A stretch of 64,000 nt of DNA from positions 1 to 64,000 of the forward strand of contig JAWXUP010000002.1 of NCBI GenBank assembly GCA_044426345.1, read 5' to 3'. A program made the position numbers and the translations under genes. Below, piece after piece: positions 43,219 to 51,969 of this stretch. The notes beneath the pieces were generated by a model. That model worked only from the letters and a program-made list of their open reading frames with translations, was not told the origin of the DNA and made no database searches. Position 1 is the stretch's first letter. The number at the start of each line of letters is the position of its first letter. Origin of the DNA: CAYJLC01 sp044426345 (GTDB taxonomy: Bacteria; Bacillota; Clostridia; Oscillospirales; Butyricicoccaceae).

Positions 43219-44556
43219 TTAACGTACCATACAAGGACTTTTAGCATTGAATTTCCAACCAGGAATTAGATATTGCATACCAACAGCATCATCACGACCA
43301 CCAAGGCAGTTTTCAAGATAAAGTTTATGTGCTTTTTCTAATTGTTCTCTGTCAATTTCAATACCAAGACCTGGAACATTACGAGGAACAGCGATACAAC
43401 CATCAACGATTTGTGGAGATTCAACGCAGATACGTTCTCTACCTTCTTGCCAAATCCAGTGTGTATCAATTGCGTTTAATTTACCAGGAACAGCAGCTGC
43501 AGTATGAGCTACCATTGCAAGCGAAATATCAAAGTGATTGTTAGAGTGACAGCCCCAAGTTAAACCGAAACGAGAGCATAATTGACCAACTTGAACGCTA
43601 CCAGACATTGTCCAGAAGTGAGGGTCAGCAAGAGGAATATCAACGCTTGATAATGCAAAGCTGTGAGCCATTTGACGCCAGTCAGTAGCAACCATATTTG
43701 TTGCAGTTGGAAGACCAGTAGCACGTCTGAATTCAGCCATTGTTTCACGAGCAGAGAATACGCCTTCAGCACCACAAGGGTCTTCGCAGTATGTTAAAAT
43801 ACCGTGCATATCTTTACAATATTCGATAGCATCTTTAAGTAACCAACCACCATTAGGGTCTAAAGTAATTCTAGCGTCTGGGAATTCAGCTTTTAAAGCT
43901 TTGATAGCTTTCATTTCTTCAGGTCCAGCTAAAACGCCACCTTTTAATTTGAAATCTTGGAATTTATATTTTTCGTAAGTTGCTTTTGCAAGAGCTACAA
44001 TAGTTTCAGGAGTTAAAGCTTCCTCATTACGTAGACGGTACCAATCACAATCACTGTTTGATTCGTCATCATAAGGAAGGTCGGTTTTTTTACGGTCACC
44101 GATATAGAATAAGTAGCTTAGCATACGAACGCTTTCACGTTGTTGACCATCACCAAGTAATGATGCTACTGGAAGGTCTAAGAATTTGCCGAGTAAGTCT
44201 AAAAGAGGAGTTTCGATAGCAGTTAAAATATGTACACCTACACGAAGGTCGAAAGTTTGAGCACCACGAACGTCATCTTCTTGAGTGTTAGATTCTAAGT
44301 ATTTTTGAATTTCAAGCAAAGTGTTACGATAGTCTGATACTTTAGTGCCGATAACTAAGTGTTCAACAGCAACTAACATATCAGTGATTTTTTGACCACC
44401 AGGTACTTCACCTAAACCAGTGCGACCATCAGAGTCAGTTAAAATAACCACATTTCTTGTAAAATAAGGTGCATGTGCGCCAGAAAGATTTAATTCCATA
44501 CTATCTTTCCCAGCAACTGGGAATACTTCCATTTTTGTAACTACAGGCATTGCCAT
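43219..44556 (-). CDS. gudD: Glucarate dehydratase
   Basis: The 445-residue protein matches the length and motifs of GudD in the enolase superfamily: GLGEVPGGQKI, FKLKGGVLAGPEEM (catalytic Lys pair), TLDPNGGWLL and YCEDPCGAE (metal ligands), TNMVATDWRQM, and GCHSNNHFDISLAM with the catalytic His. It converts D-glucarate or L-idarate to 5-keto-4-deoxy-glucarate. AAAAGGAGCTG precedes the start. It is first of four catabolic genes under the promoter at 44661-44689. Confidence 0.9.
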   Translation of the reverse strand: MAMPVVTKMEVFPVAGKDSMELNLSGAHAPYFTRNVVILTDSDGRTGLGEVPGGQKITDMLVAVEHLVIGTKVSDYRNTLLEIQKYLESNTQEDDVRGAQTFDLRVGVHILTAIETPLLDLLGKFLDLPVASLLGDGQQRESVRMLSYLFYIGDRKKTDLPYDDESNSDCDWYRLRNEEALTPETIVALAKATYEKYKFQDFKLKGGVLAGPEEMKAIKALKAEFPDARITLDPNGGWLLKDAIEYCKDMHGILTYCEDPCGAEGVFSARETMAEFRRATGLPTATNMVATDWRQMAHSFALSSVDIPLADPHFWTMSGSVQVGQLCSRFGLTWGCHSNNHFDISLAMVAHTAAAVPGKLNAIDTHWIWQEGRERICVESPQIVDGCIAVPRNVPGLGIEIDREQLEKAHKLYLENCLGGRDDAVGMQYLIPGWKFNAKSPCMVR

Positions 44557-44594
44557 ATTGTTCAGCTCCTTTTAATAATTATGTATTTTAAACC

Positions 44595-44633
44595 AAAAAA
44601 TGCATCAAAAAAGGGAATGCCTTATTTGATGCA
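44595..44633 (-). promoter_or_regulatory. Terminator-like hairpin in gudD leader
   Basis: On the minus strand TGCATCAAA (44633-44625) pairs with TTTGATGCA (44609-44601), with inner AAGG/CCTT pairing, followed by six T. It lies between promoter and gudD, so it could be an attenuator. Confidence 0.5.
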
Positions 44634-44660
44634 AAATACTTGATTTGTTTGTTCAATTTT

Positions 44661-44696
44661 ATTATAATCCAATATTAAAAATAAGTCAAACTTATT
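44661..44696 (-). promoter_or_regulatory. gudD promoter with LysR-type palindrome
   Basis: On the minus strand TTGACT (44689-44684), a 17-nt spacer, and TATAAT (44666-44661). A palindrome AATAAG-N5-CTTATT (44680-44696) overlaps the -35, where a LysR regulator would bind. Confidence 0.65.
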
Positions 44697-44749
44697 AAAT
44701 TTATAATATAGTTAGAAAAACTTATTGAACGAATTTTAAAATATGCTTA

Positions 44750-45517
44750 TTAAATATCTGTTTTTTCAGAAGATAAAACTTGTACATCATCACTACAAAT
44801 GATGTCTTTATTTTCATCTTCGTAGTCATCATCTTCATCGTAGTCTTCGTATTCAGGTTCTTCATATGGTAGTGCATAACGTATAATTCCTGGATATGCA
44901 AAAAACATATTTAGGAAGATTGAAAAAGCGACGCCAAATACCATATAATATATAATTGATAATGGGAAAACATATAAATTTACGAAAAAAAGTATAGCAT
45001 TCAAGATGAATGAAAAAACAACAGATTTTGCACATAAAACAGTCATAAAAGCACTATTTTTAAAAATTGCTATAGTTGGTAAATTAATGATAGCTGTAAG
45101 TGGGAAAATAAAAACGTTAAATGCTATAAAAATAATTAAAAGTGCTAGAATAGCATATGCAGCATAACCTATAAGTTCCGCATAGAAGAAATAAGAAAAA
45201 GTTAGACCTGCGCCAAAAAATAAAACAAGAAGGCCAACTAAAATACCTTGTTTAAAATTTATTTTAAAACCGTGTTTGTAATCTGATATTAAATCAATTG
45301 GCTCATCTCGAACCATTTTTGCACAAACATAATTTACAGCACAAATTGAAGGCCCTATAGTAAATAAAGGAATACAAGTTAGCACAAATAATAAATTTAG
45401 ACTAACGATTGTCCAAAATTCACGTAAAAAAATATCAAAAAAAAGTGCAGCGCCTTCTTTTTTTGGAGCGTCTTTGCTAATTCCAGCTCCTGCTTTGTTA
45501 TAGTTTCTAAAAAACAT
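44750..45517 (-). CDS. DUF624 (YesL-type) membrane protein
   Basis: The 255-residue protein has five or six membrane helices and the N-terminal pattern LFFDIFLREFWTIVSLNLLF typical of DUF624/YesL, which often accompanies sugar ABC transporters. The C-terminus is strikingly acidic (residues ~218-240, PEYEDYDEDDDYEDENKD). It is downstream of an MsmX/UgpC-type ATPase on the same strand. The function of the family is unknown. GAAAGG precedes the start. Confidence 0.8.
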   Translation of the reverse strand: MFFRNYNKAGAGISKDAPKKEGAALFFDIFLREFWTIVSLNLLFVLTCIPLFTIGPSICAVNYVCAKMVRDEPIDLISDYKHGFKINFKQGILVGLLVLFFGAGLTFSYFFYAELIGYAAYAILALLIIFIAFNVFIFPLTAIINLPTIAIFKNSAFMTVLCAKSVVFSFILNAILFFVNLYVFPLSIIYYMVFGVAFSIFLNMFFAYPGIIRYALPYEEPEYEDYDEDDDYEDENKDIICSDDVQVLSSEKTDI

Positions 45518-45548
45518 AATTTTCCTTTCGAATGCTTAAAATACTAGT

Positions 45549-45574
45549 AAGAGTGCTACAAAAGTAGCACTCTT
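45549..45574. terminator. Hairpin between ATPase and DUF624 genes
   Basis: AAGAGTGCTAC and GTAGCACTCTT form a perfect 11-bp stem with loop AAAA. The T-run is short on the minus strand, so termination may be partial. Confidence 0.55.
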
Positions 45575-45591
45575 TTAGTTTGTAATTAAAA

Positions 45592-46698
45592 TTAGATGTG
45601 GTTAGTAGTTTCTTTATCGTAGATGTGGATTTTGTTAGTATCAATAGCAAGAGCGATTTTTTCATCACGTTTTGCAGCAGCTCTAGTTGGAGCTTTAACA
45701 GTGATTTTATTAGCGCCACAAGAACAGTACATAAATACTTCAGCACCCATCATTTCAGCGATATCAACATTAACTTCGATAATACTAGCATCATCAGCTG
45801 ACATAAAGATATCTTCTCTATGTAAATCTTCAGGACGAATACCAACAACAACTTCTTTACCTACTTGAGCTTTAAGAGCAGCTGGAGTAAATCTACCTTC
45901 AGGAAGTTTTACTGAGTAAGTTTCGAAATCAGCGTAGTAAGAACCAGCTTTTTCAGAAATTACAGCATCGATAAAGTTCATTTGAGGAGAACCGATGAAA
46001 CCAGCAACGAATAAGTTAACAGGATTATCGTATAAGTTTTGTGGATTATCAACTTGTTGAATGAAACCGTCTTTCATAACAACGATTCTGTCACCCATTG
46101 TCATTGCTTCTACTTGGTCATGTGTTACGTAGATGAAAGTAGTTTGTAATTTTTTATGAAGAGTAGTAAGCTCTGTTCTCATTTGAGTACGAAGTTTTGC
46201 GTCAAGGTTTGAAAGTGGTTCATCAAGAAGGAATACTGCAGGGTTACGAACCATCGCACGACCTAAAGCAACACGTTGACGTTGACCGCCTGATAAAGCT
46301 TTTGGTTTACGGTTTAATAAGTGAGTGATGTCAAGAGAAGCAGCAGCTGCTTGAACTTTTGCATCGATAACGTCTTTAGGTTCTTTACGAAGTTTTAAAG
46401 CGAAAGCCATGTTTTTGTAAACTGTCATATGAGGATATAACGCATAGCTTTGGAAAACCATCGCGATATCACGGTCTTTAGGTGATACGTCATTTACGAA
46501 GTTTTCACCGATGTAAAGTTCACCTTCAGTGATTTCTTCAAGACCTGCGATCATACGTAAAGTAGTTGATTTACCACAACCAGAAGGTCCAACTAAGATG
46601 ATAAATTCTTTGTCAGCGATTTCAAGGTTGAATTCGTGAACGGCTGTAACGCCACCGTCATAAACTTTTTTAACATTTTTAAGACTAATTCCTGCCAT
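45592..46698 (-). CDS. Sugar ABC transporter ATPase, UgpC/MsmX type
   Basis: The 368-residue protein has Walker A GPSGCGKST, signature LSGGQRQRVALGRAM, Walker B VFLLDEPLSNLDAKLR, the His in YVTHDQVEAM, and a C-terminal TOBE-type regulatory domain (with VGIRPEDLHRED). MsmX-type ATPases power several sugar importers. No permease or binding protein genes are near, so it is likely a shared ATPase. TTGGAGG precedes the start. It is divergent from an AraC regulator. Confidence 0.9.
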   Translation of the reverse strand: MAGISLKNVKKVYDGGVTAVHEFNLEIADKEFIILVGPSGCGKSTTLRMIAGLEEITEGELYIGENFVNDVSPKDRDIAMVFQSYALYPHMTVYKNMAFALKLRKEPKDVIDAKVQAAAASLDITHLLNRKPKALSGGQRQRVALGRAMVRNPAVFLLDEPLSNLDAKLRTQMRTELTTLHKKLQTTFIYVTHDQVEAMTMGDRIVVMKDGFIQQVDNPQNLYDNPVNLFVAGFIGSPQMNFIDAVISEKAGSYYADFETYSVKLPEGRFTPAALKAQVGKEVVVGIRPEDLHREDIFMSADDASIIEVNVDIAEMMGAEVFMYCSCGANKITVKAPTRAAAKRDEKIALAIDTNKIHIYDKETTNHI

Positions 46699-46748
46699 TA
46701 TTTTTTTCCTCCAATTTTTAATTATGTTTATTTTTTACAATAATTTAC

Positions 46749-46788
46749 TTGTTAAATATATTATATCAGTGTATAATGTATATATCAA
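46749..46788. promoter_or_regulatory. Overlapping divergent promoters
   Basis: Plus: TTGTTA at 46749-46754, N17, TATAAT at 46772-46777, toward the AraC gene. Minus: TTGATA at 46788-46783, N17, TATAAT at 46765-46760, toward the ATPase gene. The two overlap, so one bound regulator could affect both. Confidence 0.65.
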
Positions 46789-46790
46789 GT

Positions 46791-46850
46791 GTAAAATTTT
46801 GATATTAAAGGTAAATTGTTGATATAAGAGGTAAAATATTGATGTTGGAT
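46791..46850 (+). promoter_or_regulatory. Three 20-bp direct repeats before AraC gene
   Basis: Units start at 46791, 46811 and 46831, each of the form GTAAAwTnTTGATrTwr. The exact 20-bp period fits AraC-type binding to tandem half sites. The third unit covers the start codon at 46842, so binding could block expression. Confidence 0.6.
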
Positions 46851-47219
46851 AAAAACGAGTATTCTAGACTAGTAAAAAGATGCATTTTATATATAGAATC
46901 TGATTATATGTATATATTAGGTGTAGATGATATGGCAGAGACTTTGAATGTTTCAAAAAGTCATTTAATACGTGAATTTTCGAAACAAGTAGGAATTTCG
47001 CCAAATAAGTTTCTTATTAAAACGAAACTGGAAAGTGCAAAGATATTATTGTTGAATGATGATTTACACATAGAAGCAGTGGCCGAAGCTGTTGGATTTT
47101 CTTGCGGAAATTATTTTTCTAAGGTATTTAAAAAAGAATATGGAATAACGCCGAAAGAATTTATAGCATCTGCACCTGTCGAAAATCCTTCAAAAGTTAA
47201 TGGAAGTATTTATTTGTAA
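46842..47219 (+). CDS. AraC-family regulator, DNA-binding domain only
   Basis: The 125-residue protein is little more than an AraC DNA-binding domain with two helix-turn-helix units (MAETLNVSKSHLIREFSKQV, and AVAEAVGFSCGNYFSKVFKK followed by EYGITPKEF). A sensor domain is missing, so activity may be set by level or by a partner. AAGAGG lies upstream; a TTG at 46839 is an alternative start. It is divergent from the sugar ATPase and likely controls it. Confidence 0.85.
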   Translation: MLDKNEYSRLVKRCILYIESDYMYILGVDDMAETLNVSKSHLIREFSKQVGISPNKFLIKTKLESAKILLLNDDLHIEAVAEAVGFSCGNYFSKVFKKEYGITPKEFIASAPVENPSKVNGSIYL

Positions 47220-47247
47220 GAGCTTTTTATTTAAAACAATAACAAAA

Positions 47248-47279
47248 AAACGCACCACTATTTATATAGTGGTGCGTTT
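47248..47279. terminator. Bidirectional terminator
   Basis: AAACGCACCACTAT and ATAGTGGTGCGTTT form a perfect 14-bp stem between the convergent AraC and HPr-like genes. Confidence 0.85.
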
Positions 47280-47291
47280 ATAATTTTGATA

Positions 47292-47555
47292 CTAGTCATT
47301 TAAGTTTGATGTAACAAGATTTACAAGAGCTGTTACAGCCTCTTCAGCATCTGGACCATCAGCAGTAAGTGTGATAACTGAATCTTTAGTGATACCTAAA
47401 GATAAAATACCTAAAAGGCTTTTTGCGTTAACACGTCTATCTTCTTTTTCAACTAAAATTGTGCTTTTGAATTCATTTGCTTTTTGTATAAAAAATGTTG
47501 CAGGTCTAGCATAAAGGCCTACTTGGTTAGTTACTGTAACTTCTTTCGTAAACAT
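47292..47555 (-). CDS. HPr-like protein with Tyr15 (Crh-like)
   Basis: The start at 47555 follows AGGGGTG. The 87-residue protein is clearly HPr-like, but the site normally GLHARPA reads GLYARPA: position 15, where His takes phosphate from enzyme I, is Tyr (codon at 47511-47513). Ser46 in NAKSLLG, the target of HPr kinase, is kept. It therefore should not carry phosphate for the PTS but may act in catabolite control, as Crh does in Bacillus. It is monocistronic. Confidence 0.85.
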   Translation of the reverse strand: MFTKEVTVTNQVGLYARPATFFIQKANEFKSTILVEKEDRRVNAKSLLGILSLGITKDSVITLTADGPDAEEAVTALVNLVTSNLND

Positions 47556-47764
47556 AATAAACACCCCTAAAATCCTTATATTTTTCTTTTAATATTAATG
47601 TAGATATTATATTAATATAATACATAATTTTTGTTAAATAGTCAAGAAATATTTTACAAAATCAAAATTATGTTACAAATGCATTATTAAAAAGGTAAAA
47701 TAAAGCTAGTTTTTAGTGAAAATTTCAACATTTCATATAAGATTTAACAAAATATGCTATAAAT

Positions 47765-50140
47765 TTACTTGAATGTAATAACCGTTACTCCATCTTCGCC
47801 TTCTCCATAACGTCCTGCACGATATGATTTTATATGACGATTTGTACGTAAATAGTCGCGGATTGAGTTTCTAAGAACTCCAGTACCTTTACCGTGAATG
47901 ATGTAGCCTTCTTCAATATTTGCTAAAATCGAACTCGAAATAAAGCTTTCAACTTCGTCAATGCCAGCGACAACGTCCATACCACGTATATCCACTTCTC
48001 GAGAAATTGCCTCGTTTCTAAGCTGACGTGTAGGTGGTGCTTTTGGAACATTACGTTGTTTTGGTTTTGGTGAATTGATAGGTTTTTGCGTAAACAATTC
48101 AACCTCGTCGATATTTGCAGTGATTTTTAAAATGCCAGCTTTACATACAAGTTTTCCTTGTTTGTCTGGTGGCGTTATAACTGTCGCTATGTTATTTGTT
48201 TTAAGTAGACGAATTTCAACACCAACTTTAAGTTGGTCGGCTGTAGGGACAACTGCATTTTTGCGACGTTGTTTTTGTAGGCTTTTAAGTTCTACTTCGC
48301 TTAGGTTTTTATTTATTTCTTGACGTGCTTTATTAATATTAGCAGATTTCACGTCTTGCTTTGCAAGTTTTTTCAGTCCTTCAATTTCATCAAAGGCAGC
48401 ACGAGAGGCACGTTTTGCATCATCAAGCATTCTTGTAGCTTGAAGTCTGCCTTTTTCGACCATCGCCTCGTATTTTTCGTCGATGGTTTTTTCTTTTGCC
48501 TCAGCACGCATTAACGCATTTTTAGCGATAACACGCATTTTTTCGGTTTCCTTTTTGAATTCTTGAGCTTGAATACGTTCATGTTCAAGATTTGCAAGAA
48601 TGGTTTCAAAACGGTTATGTTCACTTGATAGCAACGATTTTGCACTGTTTATAATTTCGATTTGCAATCCGAGTTTATTCGAAATTTCAAAAGCGTTTGA
48701 CTTACCTGGTGAGCCGATGATTAAGTTATAAGTAGGGCTTAACGTTTCCATATTAAACTCAAACGATGCATTTTGTACGCCAGATGTTTCTAAAGCGTAT
48801 AATTTTATGTCAGAATAGTGAGTTGTAGCAAGTATTCTGCATGAAAATTTACGTGCGTGTTCGATTATTGCAACAGCAAGCGCTGAGCCTTCTAGTGGGT
48901 CAGTACCTGAACCAAGTTCGTCGAATAGCAATAGGTCACCTTTTTCGCATACATCTAATATAGATATGATGTTTGTCATATGTGATGAAAATGTAGAAAG
49001 TGACTCGCCGATACTTTGTTCGTCACCGATATCAGCGTAAACCTTGCCTAAAATATAGATTTCACTACCAAAATCAGCAGGAATATGCATACCCATACTC
49101 GCCATCATCGTAAGTAATCCAAGTGTTTTTAAACATACTGTTTTACCACCAGTATTAGGTCCTGTGATGATAAGCGTGTCAAATTCAGCACCTATTTCAA
49201 GCGATACTGGTACAGCAGTTTTACGCTCTAATAGTGGGTGAACTGCGTTTATAAGATTAGTGTATCCGTTATCAGATAAAATTGGTTGATAAGCGTTCAT
49301 ATCGACAGATAATTTTGCTTTTGCGAAGATAAAATCAAGAGCAGTTAGCATTTCAAAGTTCAAACGCAGACTTGTACCGATTTTTTTAACGTCAATAGAG
49401 AACATTTTTAAAATACGTTCTATTTCCTTTTGTTCGTCATCAAGCAAGATGCGTAGTTCGTTATTCGCCTCGACAACTTCGGTAGGCTCGATAAATAAAG
49501 TGTTACCACTACTCGAAACATCGTGAATTAACCCTCGAACGTCACCTTTATGCTCGGTTTTTACAGGCACAACAAAGCGATTGTTACGTATTGTGATTAA
49601 ATTTTCTTGCAGATAATTATTCTCTTTTGAAATCATCTGATTTAAGTATTCACGAGTTTTTGAATTTAGACTACGGATTTTTCTGCGAATGTCAAAAAGT
49701 TCGCTAGATGCCGTGTCTGCTAGTTCTTCTTCGGAAACTATAGCGTTAGTTATCGCATTTTCCAAGCGTGTATCACCGTGGAGTAGTGAAAAATATCTAT
49801 CAAGCATAGCAGAACCAGTAGAAACATCATCGTGATAAGATGAAAGTTCTCGAACCGTACGTAAAAGCAGTGCGATTTGTAGTAATTCCTCGCAAGAAAG
49901 CACACCAGAAAGTTCAGTACGTTTGATTGAATTTTCAGGGTCTACAACTCCGTAAAAACTTGGTGCACCTTGTGTGTCGAGCATAGTTTTGGCTTGGGTT
50001 ACCTCATCTAAAAGCAGTTTTACATCTATATTATCATAAATTGGAGCAAGATTTGACACGATGAGCTTTGCACCGTCTGTTACGCATAAATCTTGCAAAA
50101 ACAATAGAATTTTGTCAATTTCAAGTTTGTTCTTTTGCAT
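47765..50140 (-). CDS. mutS2: MutS2 endonuclease/ATPase
   Basis: The 791-residue protein has the MutS-type ATPase (IITGPNTGGKTVCLKTLG, LFDELGSGTDPLEGSALA), a coiled-coil part (about 500-610), and a C-terminal Smr nuclease domain (VDIRGMDVVAGIDEVESFIS, YIIHGKGTGVLR). MutS2 acts in suppression of recombination or in rescue of collided ribosomes. AGGAGG precedes the start and overlaps the recO stop. It is the last gene of the yqfC-to-mutS2 run. Confidence 0.95.
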   Translation of the reverse strand: MQKNKLEIDKILLFLQDLCVTDGAKLIVSNLAPIYDNIDVKLLLDEVTQAKTMLDTQGAPSFYGVVDPENSIKRTELSGVLSCEELLQIALLLRTVRELSSYHDDVSTGSAMLDRYFSLLHGDTRLENAITNAIVSEEELADTASSELFDIRRKIRSLNSKTREYLNQMISKENNYLQENLITIRNNRFVVPVKTEHKGDVRGLIHDVSSSGNTLFIEPTEVVEANNELRILLDDEQKEIERILKMFSIDVKKIGTSLRLNFEMLTALDFIFAKAKLSVDMNAYQPILSDNGYTNLINAVHPLLERKTAVPVSLEIGAEFDTLIITGPNTGGKTVCLKTLGLLTMMASMGMHIPADFGSEIYILGKVYADIGDEQSIGESLSTFSSHMTNIISILDVCEKGDLLLFDELGSGTDPLEGSALAVAIIEHARKFSCRILATTHYSDIKLYALETSGVQNASFEFNMETLSPTYNLIIGSPGKSNAFEISNKLGLQIEIINSAKSLLSSEHNRFETILANLEHERIQAQEFKKETEKMRVIAKNALMRAEAKEKTIDEKYEAMVEKGRLQATRMLDDAKRASRAAFDEIEGLKKLAKQDVKSANINKARQEINKNLSEVELKSLQKQRRKNAVVPTADQLKVGVEIRLLKTNNIATVITPPDKQGKLVCKAGILKITANIDEVELFTQKPINSPKPKQRNVPKAPPTRQLRNEAISREVDIRGMDVVAGIDEVESFISSSILANIEEGYIIHGKGTGVLRNSIRDYLRTNRHIKSYRAGRYGEGEDGVTVITFK

Positions 50141-50141
50141 T

Positions 50142-50894
50142 TTATCCTCCTATGGATTTATAAAAATCGAGAGTTTTAAATTTATAGTCGGTCTGTGTTA
50201 GTACGAAATCTTCGCACAAATTATAAAGTATATTAAAGCCACGCTCACCCAAATTAAATGAGTAAAGCTTGTCTAAATCGCAAGTTAAAATGTGATACAT
50301 TGCGTGTAAAACACCTTGTGTTATAGGCATTACGTGTGGCGAATTTATGTCTATTAAGCACTCCGAACAGCAAATACAACCGTTTATTGTATCAAAATAA
50401 GGCTGGGCGAGTCCACTTTTTTTATCGCAAATTCCACATCGGTCTATTACAGGGTGAAAACCAGAGTGAGCGATTAATCGAAGTTCTAACGCACATTTTA
50501 CGAGTTTCGGAGTTTTTTTCTGTTTTGCAACAGCGTAAAGCGAGGAAATAAGCGTTCGAGTTACTTCGATATTTACGTGGTCCTCATCGCATAATTTTGA
50601 GGCTAGTTGCACAAAATAACTGCAAATTGCAAAATGTTCGATGTCTTCGGTTATCTCGAAAAATCGTTCGATAAGCAGTACATCATTTAATATGTATCTG
50701 TTTTTATTTGTAAAAAGTTCGAACTCGGCAAAGGCAAAAAGTCGAGTTTTATTAGCCAGAGGAGCATTTTTACGTCGAACACCTCTGCAAAGTACGGAAA
50801 TTTTACCGTGGTCATAGGTGAGGAGCGTTATGTACTTGTCGTGTTCTGAAAAATCAGTCTCAGAAATTATAATGCCTTTGACAGTTATGTTCAT
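50142..50894 (-). CDS. recO: DNA repair protein RecO
   Basis: The 250-residue protein has the N-terminal OB fold (GIIISETDFSEHDKYITLLT, then KISVLCRGVRRKNAP), a helical body and a zinc cluster with CGICDKKSG and CICCSEC. RecO loads RecA with RecF and RecR. AAGGTG precedes the start. It is followed directly by mutS2. Confidence 0.95.
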   Translation of the reverse strand: MNITVKGIIISETDFSEHDKYITLLTYDHGKISVLCRGVRRKNAPLANKTRLFAFAEFELFTNKNRYILNDVLLIERFFEITEDIEHFAICSYFVQLASKLCDEDHVNIEVTRTLISSLYAVAKQKKTPKLVKCALELRLIAHSGFHPVIDRCGICDKKSGLAQPYFDTINGCICCSECLIDINSPHVMPITQGVLHAMYHILTCDLDKLYSFNLGERGFNILYNLCEDFVLTQTDYKFKTLDFYKSIGG

Positions 50895-50990
50895 ATTTCA
50901 CCTTGATTTTTATTTACATTTTGTTATATATCTTGATTTTGAAACTTTTAGTTAAATTGTTTATTTTGAAATCACAATAACACAATAATA

Positions 50991-51511
50991 TGTAGGGGCG
51001 AACTGTGTTCGCCCGTCATATTGCGTGCATTGAATTTAATATTTTACGTAATTTTATTGCGTGTCACGGTACGTCGAGGACGCTGTACCATTACATTTTG
51101 CGTAAGATAAACCAAATTTCAGCAAATAATTGTAGGGGCGAACTGTGTTCGTCCGTCAAATTGCGTGCATTGAATTTAATATTTTGCGTAATTTTATTGC
51201 GTGTCACGGTACGTCGAGGACGTCGTACCACTACATTTTGCGTAAGATAAACCAAATTTCAGCAAATAATTGTAGGGGCGAACTGTGTTCGCCCGTCATA
51301 TTGCGTGCATTGAATTTATATTTTACGTAATTTTTATTGCGTGTCACGGTACGTCGAGGACGCCATACCATTACATTTTGCGTAAGATAAACCAAATTTC
51401 AGCAAATAATTGTAGGGGCGAACTGTGTTCGCCCGTCAAATTGCGTGAATTGAATTTAATATTTTACGTAATTTTATTGCGTGTCACGGACGAACACAGT
51501 TCGCCCCTACA
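50991..51511. repeat. Tandem array of a 140-bp palindromic repeat
   Basis: Units start at 50991, 51131, 51271 and 51411, exactly 140 bp apart and nearly identical. Each begins TGTAGGGGCGAACTGTGTTC and contains a second palindrome around GGTACGTCGAGGACG. The array ends with the inverted copy CGAACACAGTTCGCCCCTAC. Open frames inside are by-products of the repeat and not genes. Confidence 0.85.
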
Positions 51512-51528
51512 GGTCATAGCAAAATTTA

Positions 51529-51696
51529 TTACTGCACACCATCTGCATCTAAAAAAATTAGCTTTTCGCCTTGTTTCATATTACTGATTTGCACCATATT
51601 TTTGTTATATTCATCTATATTTTTACTCTTTGTATAAATTAAATATGCCATTGGGTCACCAGTGGACTCAAAAACGTTCCAACAGATTTTCTCCAT
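51529..51696 (-). CDS. yqzL: YqzL-like small protein
   Basis: A short 55-residue gene begins at the ATG at 51696 behind GAGGTGAT and ends in TAA at 51529-51531. The product begins MEKICWNVFESTGDPMAYLI and ends FLDADGVQ. Bacillus carries the small gene yqzL between era and recO, with a similar W-x-x-F-x-x-T-G-D/N start, so both place and sequence support the assignment. The function is unknown. It sits between the repeat array and a second repeat. Confidence 0.75.
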   Translation of the reverse strand: MEKICWNVFESTGDPMAYLIYTKSKNIDEYNKNMVQISNMKQGEKLIFLDADGVQ

Positions 51697-51786
51697 ATAT
51701 ATCACCTCATACTATTATTTTGAGTCGCACGTGGTTTTATATACGATGTAAAATTTGTATTGTTGTTTTAAATTTATTATATAATA

Positions 51787-51960
51787 TGTAGGGGCGAACT
51801 GCGTTCGTCCGTCATATTGCGTTCGTTGAATTTATATTTTACGTAATTTTTATTGTGTGTTACGGTACGTCGAGGACGCCGTACCCTACGGTATTTGCGA
51901 TGATTTTTTGCGTGGAAAAATTTTTCTGTATGGCACGGACGAACACAGTTCGCCCCTACA
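51787..51960. repeat. MITE-like repeat, about 174 bp
   Basis: It is bounded by inverted ends TGTAGGGGCGAACTGCGTTC and GAACACAGTTCGCCCCTACA, with GTACGTCGAGGACGCCGTAC inside. The same length and build recur at 55434-55608. It lies between the yqzL-like gene and the end of era. Confidence 0.8.
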
Positions 51961-51969
51961 GTTTAAATC

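Noticed and set aside
50991..51511. CRISPR array
   Set aside because: Units are 140 bp and uniform, with no short repeats separated by unique spacers, and no cas genes nearby.
51005..51587. Several short open frames within the repeat array
   Set aside because: They repeat with the 140-bp period and translate the palindromes; no ribosome sites or protein-like composition.
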